Positions 25,658 to 40,550 of a stretch of DNA of 64,000 nt are shown in pieces (within the stretch, counting starts at the first letter, position 1; the number at the start of each line of letters is the position of its first letter). Under the pieces are notes generated by a model, which did not search any database, was not told the DNA's origin, and saw only the letters and a list, made by a program, of their open reading frames with translations. The DNA comes from Enoplosus armatus. Taxonomy: Eukaryota > Chordata > Actinopteri > Centrarchiformes > Enoplosidae. The DNA lies in assembly GCF_043641665.1 (NCBI RefSeq), contig NC_092189.1:7705333-7769332 (forward strand). Direction: 5' to 3'. The translations under genes were made by a program, and so were the position numbers.

Positions 25658-26012
25658 GGCTGCACTGACTGACAGAAAGGGCATTATCAGTGTTTCTCCA
25701 CAAGTTCTCATTAGTTCCTTAAGCACTGGGGAGGGTGGGGGGGGTGGAAACCATTGTTACAACAAGGCACAATTTGGTGTTTCATCTGTATTTCTGCTTA
25801 CTGGTGATGTGCTGTGAGACTATAAAGCAATGTGCATACAAATGTATTTGTCGAAGAGAGAGTCTCTTAATTATCCACCAGAGGGCACCACCTCCTCTAA
25901 TATTAATGTCTGCTGTAGGAGGTTCAGTTATTGGTCCCAACACTATATACTCTTGTACTGTAGACCCTTTTTACTACCCTCTCACAGACATTCACAGTGA
26001 CATCAGGAAACT

Positions 26013-26018
26013 AATAAA
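26013..26018 (+). terminator. Poly(A) signal of the C5orf47-like gene
   Basis: AATAAA 356 bases after the stop codon, the first canonical hexamer on the plus strand after the last exon that I noticed; followed by a TG-rich stretch. Confidence 0.6.
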
Positions 26019-28554
26019 TGTCTGATCTTGTGTATTAATGATGCGTACTATGACTTTTTTAATTTTTCACTCTCAAAACGTAAAAGTTAAATTTGGTACT
26101 TATCTTATAAGCTAACCTAATTTGGAAAAGCTGCTACTTTGTCAGCTTCTGTTCACGTACAAGTTTTAAAAGAGAATAGTGCTGAGGATGTTTGGCTTTA
26201 TTGTCATTGTTCTATCAGTTATAGCATTTTTCATTAATAAACAAAAAGTGGTCAATGATATTAAAAAAGGGTGTTGACCTGAACTTGTTCAACAAACATT
26301 TCAGTGATTAATCTTTCAACAGAGGGTTCAAGTTTAATCCCTTTATCAGGATTTATGTTAGTAAATGAAGAGAGCAGCATATGGCTGTGATTATTTTAAC
26401 TGTAAAATAATTGCTGTTAAACCACGGACAATTTACTTGAAATTGTTCTGCAGTTTCTTAATGTTTTGATTGATGAGCCTCATTGCCTCCGTGTTTAGAG
26501 GCCAGTTGTTTTTATACGCTTTTCTGCCGTGAACACAACATGGCAGCCTTATCAGAGTTCCCTCTAAAGTTCAGAGAAGTGTTGCGTCTGCAAGTACAGT
26601 ATGTGCTCTCATATACACCAGTGGAGGATTGAATTCAGTTAGATGGTGAGAGGCCCGTATTTACTACAGCTGTGAATGTTTTCAACACATTTTCACAAAG
26701 GTATTTGTTGTAGCCTTTCAATGTTTATAGGCTTATCATACAGTATGTTTGTTGAGTTGTCCTGGCACCTGTGGTCATTAATGCGATCATTTTTCTCAGC
26801 TCCTCGCATGTTTTACCTGCACCTGCAGCCTTTCATTCAAAACAAGTTTGATGACAAGTTACATTCTCAAACTAATTGAGCTGGTTTGAACAACATGAAC
26901 AACACATTGTGATTTGGGCACTGTGTCAGTACCCTGTATATAATACAACTACAAGCAGCTTGGATGTACTGAGTAACGATGCTTTGACTCTGAATCTTTA
27001 TGTTCATGATGTTCTCTGCGGCAAATCGAGCTGGTGGTTTTGAATCAGTAAACAGGCGGTTTATAGAGAGTGTTTTTACAGCATTGAGGATAAATGGCTG
27101 TTGGGGTGGTGATTAGCAGTTAACAGGCCTTTTAATCAGAGCTGCGGTCTACTAGGAGACTGGCAGACTGTGGCAGCTGTACCTCCAGACCACACTGCAA
27201 AGCCTGTTGACCAGCGGTTGGCTGCATTGTTTATATGGACTGAGGCCCCAGGATGTTGTGCAGTCTGAAACAAGCTGGTTCTGATGTTCAGGACATGTTC
27301 AGAAAATGACGTAGTCAGCAGAGACAGATAGGGAGGAGACCAGTAAAAGACACTGAGCTATAAAATGTGATGTAAAGCAATAAAGTATTAAGTATTGTTT
27401 GGGCCTAGCTGTGAATTCATGTTTACATACAGCTGCCTTCTGTCGTTGCAGCTTTAAAATGCAAAGCCTCTGTTTGGATTCTAGGCAGCTTTCTGTGGTT
27501 GGAGTGCATGTTGGGTTTATTCAAATGCTGGCAGATAGCAGCTGGGTGCGCTTCTGCCTCCGATGATGATGGATGATTCATTATGTTTTCACACCTACTG
27601 TACCACATCCTGACTGAAACAGCTCAATGTGAGAAACTTGATAATGGGAGTTAGATACCTGGTAATGTCAGCAGGTCTGAGAACTTTACACTGCAGACTC
27701 TGACCGGACAAACACAGCTTTAAACAGAGCCAACCACCTGTCGGCTGAGAGCACAATAACTAGCAGGTGAGCTATCTCCCACAATGACTTGTTCGCTCTC
27801 TTTTTTATTCAGTGAATCCTCAACAAAAGTGCTGTGTCGCTTTGGTCGAACGTTTTCACTGTAGTACGTACACCTCCATTGATAAGAAGTCACACTGTCA
27901 ACACGAACAGAAGATCCATAGTCTCCACCTGCGTTGAATTACCGCTTTTTTTCCCATCTTTCATAACTGCAACCTCTGGTTGAGTTTCATCACACGACAC
28001 AATATACATGGACTGATTACAGATGTGTACATTTTTATCTAGTGGATAAATATTGAACTTAACCTGTGTTTCTTGGCCATTTTTGGGCACGTCAACAAAC
28101 ATTGATTATCGCCTCATAAAGTTGTTATGGCAGATCTAAGTCCAAAATTCACTCTACTTTTAGCTCTGTTTTGGTCTTCACCAACTCCTGAGTTAAATGT
28201 CTGTCTTTTTAGCTACTAAATGTGCCACTATGTTCACCAGCTAGTTTTTAACTTTACTTGTCAGCTGTTTGGTGCTGGGCCGGTAGTGTACAGTGGGTTA
28301 ATCAGAACTTTTTCTCTAAAAGCAGCGGCCTGCTGGGTCTGGAAAAAAGTGAACCAAAACAATCAAGTTGATGGCTTTTAAACCAAAACAACGATTTAAA
28401 AGATTTAAAAGAAAATTCTCCAGAGAGCTGAGTGAACTGCGAAGTACGATGATAATTGTCTGTGGGTTTGTCACCACAAGTTACCCCTTTCACATTACTC
28501 ATAGTCATTTCATCCATCGTTGGTATAACTAAGAGTCTATACAGCCTTGCTAGC

Positions 28555-28915
28555 CGCTCTGAATTTGTACTTGGGCACAGTAGTGCTTTGAGCTAAATGC
28601 TAACATCAGCGATGTTTAGGAGGTACAATGTTTACTATCTTAGTTTAGTGTGCTGGTATGCTAACATTTACTAATTAGCACTAAACACAAAGTACAGATG
28701 AGGATGATAGTAATGTCATTAGTTTTGCAGGTATTAGTGGACAAACTAAAAATTTGACCCGATAGTGGCGCTAGAGGATGAATCAGGGGATCACCAAAAG
28801 TCATTATGATTCATCAACTGGAACCAAATTTCATGACAATCCATTCAATAGTTGTTTATTTGTATATTTCAGTCTGGGCCAAAGTAGACTGCCTGACAGA
28901 TGGATAGATAAAAAT
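28555..28915 (-). repeat. Interspersed repeat family A, copy 1 (reverse)
   Basis: Read on the minus strand it holds a block beginning 'gactgaaatat', then 'tcatgaaatttggttcc', then 'ctctagcgccacta', then 'agtgctaattagtaaatgtt', then 'agcataccagcacactaaac'. The same blocks in the same order recur at 42386-43205. This is a common percomorph repeat rich in TTAGCATGCTAAC-like words. It is complete from end to end here. Confidence 0.75.
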
Positions 28916-31900
28916 ATAGATTAAAATGGCTTTAAAGGAAAAAATAGTTTTAAAAATGTAATCGAAATCCCCGAGCTGTTAGGCTGTGAGAAAAAAGGCC
29001 TTGACATGTCCAATACAGAAAACTGAATCCAACATGGTGAATGCCTTAAATGCACGCCTTTCTTATTAAATGTTCAAAATGAGATTTTGTTGTAAACAGA
29101 AGATGTTAACCCTAATCCAGCACGTAAGGAGAAGCAACCACATCATTCTTAAAAATATGTGGTTTGACAGCATATTAACACATCCCTTCCTTTCATCCCT
29201 GAAAGAATGAAGGAAATATGTGGAAGAATAATAATCACATTTTGCTGAACCGTAATGCGATTATGGTGCCGCGTGTGTTTTATATAGATACCAACTCCTT
29301 AAGAGCATTTCATTATTTCCACTGCCAGACGGAGTTCAGGGTGTTGAAATTTGCAGGAAAACAAACACTGTCACAGAGTTTCATCAGCCTTAATTCAATC
29401 AACAGGCAGCATCCTTTGCAAGCCAAGAGCAAACTGTTGTGAAGTGTTAGTGTCTCTTTTAGCTCTGGTGGCATCTGCAGAGGAACAGAAGACACATGAA
29501 GCCACTAGGCTTTCCTCCAGGCTCAAGAATGTAGGTGAGTTTGGTCAAAACTAAAAAAGGAGTGGTTCCTGCTTTCTTTAATCCTGTCTCAATCTGAGCG
29601 GGTTTGGGTCTGCTGTAAGATGATTGATGTGAATATGTAGTTGATTAGGTGCATTTAGAAGTTGCCAAAAGGACCCGACAACTTAGCCTTGCAGCTGAAA
29701 CACCCTCAGTTAAAATTATATTTTTGTCAATTATCTTTTAATCTCTAGATTTATCTTTACTATAAAGATAAAGTTAAAATGTTCTGTTTTAACTTTATAT
29801 TTAATTTTTTTTAATTCTGTGTTAGCATCAGGTTGTAAATCATGAAATAGTTCTCAAGTCTAATAGATCACAGATAATGCTGTGTAGTAATTGTGAATAC
29901 TTTCTGTCATTTGTAAAATTCTCTCCAGAGGCCATGACAAATGAGGGCAAGATAGTTAGGTAGATGGATAGCAAGATAGGAAAGGTGATGTTTTACACTA
30001 CAGTGTAATCACTCTGCCATGTGGAAAGGCGCCACTCTCCCTCCCTGCAGATGGTGACTGTGTTTGTGTGTCCGGGGGTTGCGTTCAAGTGTAAAGGAAA
30101 CTAAGGACATGGTTTACTTTATGTACTTTACTTTTTGTGTTTTAGCTCGATGTTCATTAATCCACATTTGGATTGGTTTTAAGCAGTATGGTCTTTGAAG
30201 TGGCTCATGCAGTACTAATGGCTGCATATCTGCACGTGGAAGAGTTCAGTGGCATGAAGTTGCTGTTAGTTCCTCATTGCTAATAATATGCAGCACTGAG
30301 CCTAAATAACCATACAGCAGCACACTTTTTTGTATATGTGAAATATTTCTGTCACTGTCTGAATCGTATATGATGACTAATATTTCCCAACTGTTAATAT
30401 GTGTAAAAAATGCATGTGATTCAGGAAGAAGTTTTGAATGATACATTTGTGGTTTGCTATTTGCAGTAAATGTGCGTCACAGTTTAAAAACGTCCTGACG
30501 TGGAACCAGACTCAGATATTTTATCACATGCACATTTGCACAACTGTAATTTGTTGTGGCAAGATGGGGATTTACTGTAGCTACAGTGCTTTCGTCAGTC
30601 AGGGGCTTTCTTAATTTGTTTAGGCTTTTTTAATGATATAAACAGACTTGCTTCAAATGACAATGTGTGGAAACACAATGAAGTGCTGAGATATCCATCA
30701 ACTAACCATGAAGTAATGATTGCACTCACTGACGGGCCTGAAGAAGCAATAATGAGAAAACACATCCCAAGAGATAAATACGCTCTCAGACTGATGCTGG
30801 TTTCGTCTTTGTCCTCACAAGTCACATTAAAATGACATGTAGACATTATTATATTTGCATTTTATAGCCATGTTATCCTTCAAAACTAAATATATATATA
30901 GCATAATTATAGTATTTTTGTTGTCCCAGTTTAATTGTACTAGTGCTGGACTAAAGTCCTCCATTTCCATTTGTATGGCAATGTCCTAATCAGTTCCCAC
31001 CATGGATCCTTGTCAGAGCTAAAATTGTGACACTTATTAAACCTTAATTTAAATCAGCTTCAGGGGCCACAACTAATGGTAATCTTCCTCTCTGTGCTTT
31101 TGACTGTTACGATGTTGGAAGCAGAGAGGTACATTCATATACATCGATATGCAGAACAAGACAATTTAAGAAAGTGCACTCTAACCACCATTCTTCAGTA
31201 AATAAACAGTTTTGGGAGTGGTGGGTGTCAGCTTTATAACACAGGACTCATCTGAAGGCATGCAGGCCAAAATGCACCCCAAATAAACTCCTCTCCTTAG
31301 ATTTAGGAAAACAACTTAAGAGCTCATTTTGCTTTTAGCTGTAATCTATTGTACCCTGTACTTACAACGACATTACACATCAGTTATCCTGAAGTTGTCC
31401 GTGGTTGTGCCTTTCTTTTTTTATGGGCAGTTTATTTTGACTGTCTCCAGATGAAATATTGATTCAGGCTTGATTGCCTGTGATGGCTACAGTGTAAAAG
31501 TCTGTGGGTTGTTGCGTGTTAGTGTGTTTGACTCAGCTTTGAACATGATGAAGCATGTCCTGGAAGCAACGCCGTGGCTGAAGTAGATGCAAACCTCACT
31601 TTGTAAAACTGTGGAAGGTTATATGGTCATATTTCACATGTAAAACACAAGTTGAGGACCGAGATTTTGTATTCCGCACGCGACTTGTGATTTATAACTG
31701 CATCCTGTAAAGATCATAAATAAGCTTTTTATCCTCTCAAGTGTGTGTGGATCTTTGAAAAAAAGCACTTAACATAACAAAGTTTTTACAGTTGCAAACT
31801 GTAGACATTTGAGCCATGTGTGTGTACATTTATGTGTGAATGTGTGTGTATGCGTACTTCACACTGTTGCTAGCAGAACTAATGCAGGTGAAGCCAGGCG

Positions 31901-33077
31901 GAAGAGAGAGCAGTGCTAATTGGTGTTTGGGGCGATCAATGTGACTTGAGGACGTTAGCTCTCTGGTCTGCTGCTGCTCTGCCCCATATGGAGACACTCG
32001 GACTCTGTAACCTTTGCTTGGACAGTCAGGCTGCACCAGCTCTGTCTGCCCCCCCCCCCCAGACCCAGCAGGAACTCTCTCAGCACTGAGACCAGTGGAC
32101 AGCAGCGAGGTATTTGGGCCTGGTTACTGGAGGAAAGACTACAAAGACAGATTACACTGGTGGAAGATAATAGGGGGCATGTTATGTACTGCTGGATCAC
32201 CCTCAAATAATTTCAAAATCAGGCTACTTCTGGTTATGTGCTAATGTACTAGACTAGCTAATTAAGCTCAAACACATCAATACTCCTATTCTATGGATGA
32301 TTGTCTAATGAGTGAACAGTGGAAACAACAAAGAACTGCTGCTGCTTCTTCCCCTAATGTACCTCCGTGCTGCAAATCCTGCTGTTGTTACTGCTAATCT
32401 TGCTTCTGCTGCTCCTACAGATACTGTAGCTTTAACTGTAATAGCCAAAACCACTGCTAGTGTTTCTATTTAATCTGCTGATATCACTTCTTTTAACTCG
32501 TCCATTTGAACCTGCCTCTCGACAAGAAATTGGATCAACCAATCAGCTCTGTGACACACGTTCACTCATGACAGCTGTCTCTGCATAGATCCACAGAGGG
32601 TTTACATACGTCTTCAAAAGAGGGTGTGCTTTTACTTTATGAGATCGAGTTTGAATTACATGGTAAAATCATATAGTATGTTCTATTTTGGATTAAGAAA
32701 TCGATGCATTTTTGCTAGTTAGTGATTTAAAACAATTGTATACAGTATGTGACCAGCAGGTTAAACATTTTTTCCTCCTGCTTTCAAGAATATAATATGC
32801 AACTTGATGACATGGTCTTAAATCGGCAATGCTTACCATTCTTATCATGATAAATGTGACTTAAAAAAATAATAATGTTGTTATTTACAATTTCATTGTT
32901 TTTCCAACTTTACTACTTCCCTTACTAACGCCTACAGCCAACCATCTTGCTGTTTGTTACCCCCGAACTAATTGGATTCTACAGAGATGTAGTTGTCGTT
33001 AGTAGCCTTTGGGTGAACGTTTCCAATAAGTCTTGATCCTCTAAATTATTCAGTTTTGTTTAAATTTCAAACATATG

Positions 33078-33081
<4 letters not shown>

Positions 33082-33112
<31 letters not shown>
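33082..33112. repeat. (CA)n microsatellite
   Basis: About 15 uninterrupted CA units. Confidence 0.95.
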
Positions 33113-33114
<2 letters not shown>

Positions 33115-34427
33115 AGGTGTGCATGCACTCCATAAAGCTATCTGCAGGAAGCACACTGAAATGACAGATTCATTGATTCAGTAATTGATTTGCATGTGTT
33201 TGAGAGTCAGCTCATGCTGGGCGAGCACTTTGGTACATATGGAGACTAATGATGTTGAGGCACTGGGGAGTGGAGCCCCTGATGCCACTGTAATCCTGCT
33301 GATTACAGAGAGTCTCTCTGAGGGCTGATCACAGGGATCCGGACAGCACACAGTCACCTCACAGGTGGCCTTTGTATGTGTGGGCATCTGTATGAGACAC
33401 GCATACGGTAGACAAGGAGACAGACACGAGAGTATAGATAGAAACTGGGAGCAGACTATAGGACACAGCATGCAATGAGCACATTAATTTTGCATCAGCT
33501 GCTGTGCATGTATTTTCTTGGCTGAATGAACAACAAATCTCACTCAGAATGACATTAAACCTTCTGCTGTTCATCTCTCTTTATCAGTTTTAACATCCGT
33601 GCCCTTCTTGGCTGGTTTCCAGGATGTTGCATGGCCTCATCCCATCCGTGAGTGGTTAGAGGCCATGTTTAGGATGGCTAGAGCTGCTGTTGTTCTTCTC
33701 ATGATGCTTCCTAATACTCTGGAGCCCTACAGGTACGAGCTTCAAACAGGCACGAGACGCCTCTGTCTCCACTGACAGAGCAGGGGCTGGGACTAATCGC
33801 AGCGGGCGCCACACACCTCAGGAAGGTAGCAATTTTCCATCATTACCGTTAAATCCTGCTTAAAAGAACCGGATTCCACAGGCCTAATTACAAGGTGTTA
33901 ATAATAACAATGTAATGACAGTCATTTTAAAGCCTGCCCAAAACCATAATCCATCTCCCAACTGACTCCAACATTTAAGTGTGTGGTTGCCTTACAGTGA
34001 TATCTGAAATTTAAAAGCGCCATGATTGTTATTGATTACTCCCACAGTTGGTGTGTCAGGTCCTGCAAGTCAGGACTTGAATTAGGCGCTCTGTTGGCTT
34101 TTGTTAAGAGGAAATACAGCTCTTCAGATGTCACAGAGGATTGATTTACATATATGAATAGGGTTTTTTTTCCCACAACAGACCAGGCCTCAGTCTCATC
34201 CAAAGCTCCTATGCATTAATTCAGAACATCAAGCAGGACTATTTTTCCGTGCTTTTAGTGTCGACTAAAGGTTTACAGTTTGTAGAGTGAATAAAATACT
34301 GTTACTGTCAGTAAGTATGATAAAGAATCATTCTTCTCCCTGTGTAATCACTGCTGAATGAGGCTGATGGTCTAGTTGGGGGTGTGGCATCACAGGGATC
34401 CCGTCCAGAGCGCCCCAAGCACACCGT

Positions 34428-34510
34428 CCAATCACAAGTCTTCCCCCTGCTCCAGGATCAGGACGCATCATTGGCTAAAAGTCCCGAGAACCTCCCAAAG
34501 TTTTTCCAGC
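34428..34510 (+). promoter_or_regulatory. msx2: Possible msx2 core promoter
   Basis: A CCAAT box (34428-34432), an inverted CCAAT (ATTGG, 34470-34474) and a weak TATA-like CTAAAA directly after it lie 150-230 bases before the msx2 ATG. The spacing would put the start site near 34505. This is suggested by motifs only. Confidence 0.35.
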
Positions 34511-34657
34511 AGCAATTTTGTCAACTTTGTAACAATTTACTCCGACAACTTCCTCAACGTGTGGACGCTGCATGTTTGCTCTCCGTGACAAAGAGGTATG
34601 TGTTTCCTGGGTTGGAATTAGATATCGATCCCGACCTCCCAAAAAGGAACAGAAAGC

Positions 34658-35965
<1,308 letters not shown>

Positions 35966-37425
35966 GAGGAAGCAGCATTGTTCAGAGTGCTGTGGATCTG
36001 GATGTGTGTATCGTGAAGTCATGCACCTTATAAAAAGACTTGATTAAAGGCCCGAAGAGGAGCTGAAGCTTCATGGTCTTCACTGCGCTTGAGTTATAAG
36101 GAGAATTTATAAATGCCATTTTACTGTTCACAAGAGACTCTATGGAAGGACGAGGATGCAGCATCTCCAAGATCCTTCTTTACTGTTTGCCAACGCTGAT
36201 TCAGCAGGGGTCACTGATAATGAATGGATTATTGACCAGGCCATGTGTATGTGATTATTGTCTTGAATACCAGATTGCATTTATTATATCCTTTTTGATT
36301 AGATTGTTCTACTCTTCTTGTGTTTCCTGGATGATTCCAGCATTGGGAATATCATTTTACACTTGTTAGCCTTGAATACTTCAGGGATGTTTTCTATCAT
36401 ACTCCTCTAATAATAAGAGGATACAGTTGGAGAATGACAGTTTGGCCTGGTGAAGTGCAAGCTTGCTTAAAAGCCAAGTGACTTATATTTATTTATGATA
36501 ACACTTAGATTCATTTATATCATGATGCATATCTACATTTCTAAAAGTTAATATTTTATGTGTTTGACATTACATTAAAGCCTTTAGTTAACCCTCTGTT
36601 TTGTTCTCTTTGCTTGTTTGTGGCATACATACATACATAGTGATGGATCTCCTCATTTACCTGGTGAGCTAACTCTAGCCTTGCTCGAATGCAGCCATCT
36701 AGTGATGTTGCTGATGATGTATTGCAGCTCTTCAATTGAGTCTGGTGGCCCTTCTGCTTCTGACCTCCAGCTGCCTCCTCGTGTGTACTCCACATCCAGC
36801 ATGATGCCCTCTGGTTCTTGCGAGCTGTGTTTTTTTTTTTTCCACAAATGCTCAGAGCAGTTAGAAAACACCATACTGATGATGCCAGGAAGCCTCTTGA
36901 TCAGATCGCTGTGACGCTTGAGATCTGCAGTGATAGAGTAGGGGCTGATATTTCGAGGCTTTTCCCTCCTCTCACAGCACTTTGAGCTCCACCAGATAGA
37001 GTTTTTGTCGACATTTAGTGTTATGGATTACCATTTGAAATTCTATGAAAAAGACCAATGTAGCGTGCTGGATGAACGGTTTAGTTCCATGGCTGCTCTT
37101 CTTATTGCTGGGTTAGGGTTAGGATTGGCCTCTCCTCCCCTAGTTTGGATTTGTTGCTTAAGAAAGTATCCAAAACTCACAGTTTTTGGGTTTAGAGTGT
37201 GTTGAGTCGTATAAATTTAAACCCATTTGTGTTTTGCATTATGTAAGCTGATTAGTTGTCCATAGTATATTAACTATGTAAATCATTTTGGCCTAATGAC
37301 ATTGCAGCAATCTTAAATGCTAAACATGTGTTAAATGTTGAGGGAATTGTTGTGATGGTGCTCTTAAAAAATGTTCCAAGGCTGCTTTGTCTTAGACAAT
37401 AAAGCATCATTTGCTTTGAGGAAAA
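35966..37425 (+). other. msx2: msx2 3' UTR
   Basis: From the TGA at 35963-35965 to AATAAA at 37399-37404. An alternative ATTAAA lies near 36570. The stretch is AT-rich and non-coding. Confidence 0.5.
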
Positions 37426-38569
37426 CGACCTACACATTGCAGCTCAGACAAAGTTGCATGTGCATGTTGAAGTCATGGTATCCCTCTGAAACTTTACGTT
37501 GAGTTTCTGTATTCATTAATCAAGAAACCTTTGAAGTAAGGAAGCTTTGCGCAACGAACCAAAACATATTAGTCGAACCACTGAACTATTTAGATTACTA
37601 ATCTGCTTTAGAGCTTTGCACTGGAGATTGAGAGCGTGGTATGATACTGTACGGCTGTCTGCACCTCACATGTATGTGTTGTACGGGTGGGTGTTCAACT
37701 GGGTGGCCCAAGTGAGGAGGTGTCGCACTCTTTAATGAATATGTATTCAGTCAAATTTCTCTCTAAAGATGTGAAATTATCTTTTGCAAAAAAATTGATG
37801 TTTTCTGCAAATAGCACATCTCACACTGTCTTAACTGCAAACATGTGTTTTCGTATTGCTCTTGGAAATCACAGAGGTTGAGATTTATACGTTTGATGTG
37901 AGCTGTATTTTTAAACTGTATACTTTAAATGAACTCAGTCTCTCCCTGTGAACTTTGTAAGGCAGCATTATATCAGGCTGTCCCTTAGCAGTCGCTGGTT
38001 TAATTGTCCTTGTCCGTGAATTCTGACTCCAAAACTCTGTGAAATTATATGTGTAGACTCAGCGATAACAGCACGGGGCATTATATGGTCTCTCTCTCTC
38101 GCTCATTCTCTCCTCTTCTGTAAACTTGGGGAAAGCTTGTTACTATTAGCACATATTTCACAGTCCATTTGCTCTCCTCCATTTTGAAATTAACCCGGCA
38201 TTAAGCTGATAGTGAGGTCTCTAATGGCTTTGATTGCCCAATAACCCCGACATCCAGTTTCAGATGTTTTCAATGTGAAACCTTAGAGGAGGAAACGATC
38301 TCAGCCCAGAGTGGAGCAGCTGAAAGAGAGACTGACTCTTATCATGATTAAATACATGAATATAAAACCAAAGGAATCAAAACCAGCACAAAATCAATGT
38401 GCAAATTTGACAAAGAATGACATTATTTTAATGTAAATGTGCTCTGAGAAGCTATTTGAATACTGACTGAGCTAATCTGAGTTTCACAGGCAGAATAGTC
38501 GATGGGAGTTCAAGTCATGCTCGCTTTATATTCTCAGCCGAGAGAAGGAGCTCCAGCAGAGCTCATAGA

Positions 38570-39050
38570 GGCTTAAAGGACAGGTCCACATTTTGACAAG
38601 TCTATCTTAATACAAAACTCATATGTACATTGAAACAGTTTCTGGTCGCTGTGATCATTCCTCCTCTTCATACTGGCTGTGAGGAGATTCAAACAGTCCT
38701 GATCTGTGCAAAACTGCTTTCTAAAGTTCAGCTGATGATAATATGAGGCTTCAGCAGTCTGAATCAGACAAATCAAGTGTACCAAATTACCTCTTTAGTT
38801 TGCCTGGACAGTGTGTTCTTGCTCCATTAACTTAAAGACGAAATTTTGTTCTGAAATGACTGTAACTTTGGCGAAATACATTTTAGCGTAGAAGGAGAAC
38901 TGTGGATGTTGTCCCCTATTTCTTACATTGGAGGCTATCTCTTCAGGGCCCATGCGGATGGACATGAGGAACACTGATTTTAATGTACATCTGGGCATAT
39001 GAATATTGCTTTGAGACAGAAAATGTGAATCTATCCTTTATATTTCTGCT
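38570..39050. repeat. Interspersed repeat family E
   Basis: Starts 'ttaaaggacaggtccacatt', passes through 'atcattcctcctcttcatac' and 'aatatgaggcttcagcagtc', and then a long AT-rich second half. The order of blocks matches a widespread fish repeat that I recognise. One diverged copy; no target duplication identified. Confidence 0.65.
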
Positions 39051-40529
39051 TTTTGCATTTATTTTCACCATTATGTTGCATGAAAGATCTTCATTTTCAG
39101 CAATCTGTCCTATATTAAGACAAGTGTTCAAGAACTGGTAAATGTCTTTTACAGAGATATAATCAGCATGCCAGCACATAAGCCTTGTTCTCAACCTAAG
39201 GGTGTTGCGGTTCTGCCATATATCCACTAGGTGTAGCAGCTTCCCATCTGTTGCTGTTGCACTGATTTCAACAAGGCCATACAGTCCTGACTACTCTCAT
39301 ATTAATAGACTTATTCTTGGCATTTAAAAGACATTTCAGAACACTTTAGGTAACAACATATCATCTTAGATAGAGAATTACATGTTATCTAACTTGCAAC
39401 TTACAGGCTCTTAGATAATGTCTGTTTAATTCATCATGAGTGCCGTGCTGAATAAAAGATGAAAATCTTATGCGTTGTTCCATTGTGCCGGTGGTAAATG
39501 GCACGAGTTTGGGGATTGGGGATTTCTAGAGTTCAGTGTTGCAGGGACAGAAGCATTTGGGTCTTTATCCATGCATCATTGCAGAGCAGTGTTGCATCAC
39601 TTCTGCACAGATTGAGAATAAGATTGAATCTGATTAAGAATACGATTGCAGTGAAATACTGTGCAGGTCTCCTCCCCGCGCTTCTCCTCTCTTCTCTTTA
39701 TTGTGATAAATGCAGATATTCACAATAATATGCAGCCGTTAATTGCTTCTATCATTCTGGCATTTCATTAAACATGACTGCACGCAATTTATGAATCCAT
39801 TTAGTCTGCTGAAGTGTGTTTAAGGCAAAACAAAGCAGTCGGAGGCATTGTGTTAAAAGAGAAGAAGAGCCAGTTTGGGATTTCTCACCACCCCTCTCCT
39901 CTCCTGTCCCAGCCTGTTAGGCCAAACTGAGATTCAGAGGAGCATTTCACCATCTAACTGCACGCAGGAGCAAAGCTGAGATCCAGCGCGCGTCATCACA
40001 CAGCAGAAAAACACACATTTAAGGGATCCCTTCTCACAAGGGTGGCAGTAATGTGAGATGTGACCGATAAAAGAGGGGTGGGTGCGAGGGAGGGTTCTCT
40101 TTTTTTTACTCCACACACCTCACAGGCAAAGAGGAGTAAAGCAATGACATTTGTGTTGTTCGAAGTGCTGTAATTAGAGGACATGCTTTCATCTGGTCTT
40201 CAAAGCTGCGGAGCAGGTGTGTCCCCGGGAACAATCCCTGCTCTATATCCTCCATCTCTGCTGTGGATTTTCAGGTTCTGCATCTCTGACACCCTTTTTT
40301 TTCTCTGCCTTTCGGTCTCAATATCATTCCGACTCCTTATATTTCATGTTGTATGAAAGGTAGGGGGGCTATTAACCGTCGACCTTCATCACTTTGCTGT
40401 GAAATCAATTTGCGTCGCTGATTATAATGGCACAAGAGCGACATGCAGAAACTGTGGCGCCGGGCTTAGATACAGTCGCAAGTTGAGAGATTCCTCACTG
40501 GGAGAACTTGATCCACGCATGCTCAAACA

Positions 40530-40550
40530 CAGAGAGAGAGAGAGAGAGAG
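40530..40550. repeat. (AG)n microsatellite
   Basis: About ten AG units. Confidence 0.9.

Larger units (their letters stand above)
26020..34400. other. Gene-free tract upstream of msx2
   Basis: No exon with a recognisable product. NSG2, which lies between C5orf47 and MSX2 in human, is not seen. The tract contains a repeat copy (28555-28915), a CA array (33082-33112), a 12-base C run (32049-32060), and unremarkable AT-rich DNA. It may hold msx2 enhancers, but sequence alone does not show which parts. Confidence 0.5.

Noticed and set aside
37111..37123. Telomere-like GGGTTAGGGTTAGG
   Set aside because: Only two units; too short to mean an interstitial telomere.
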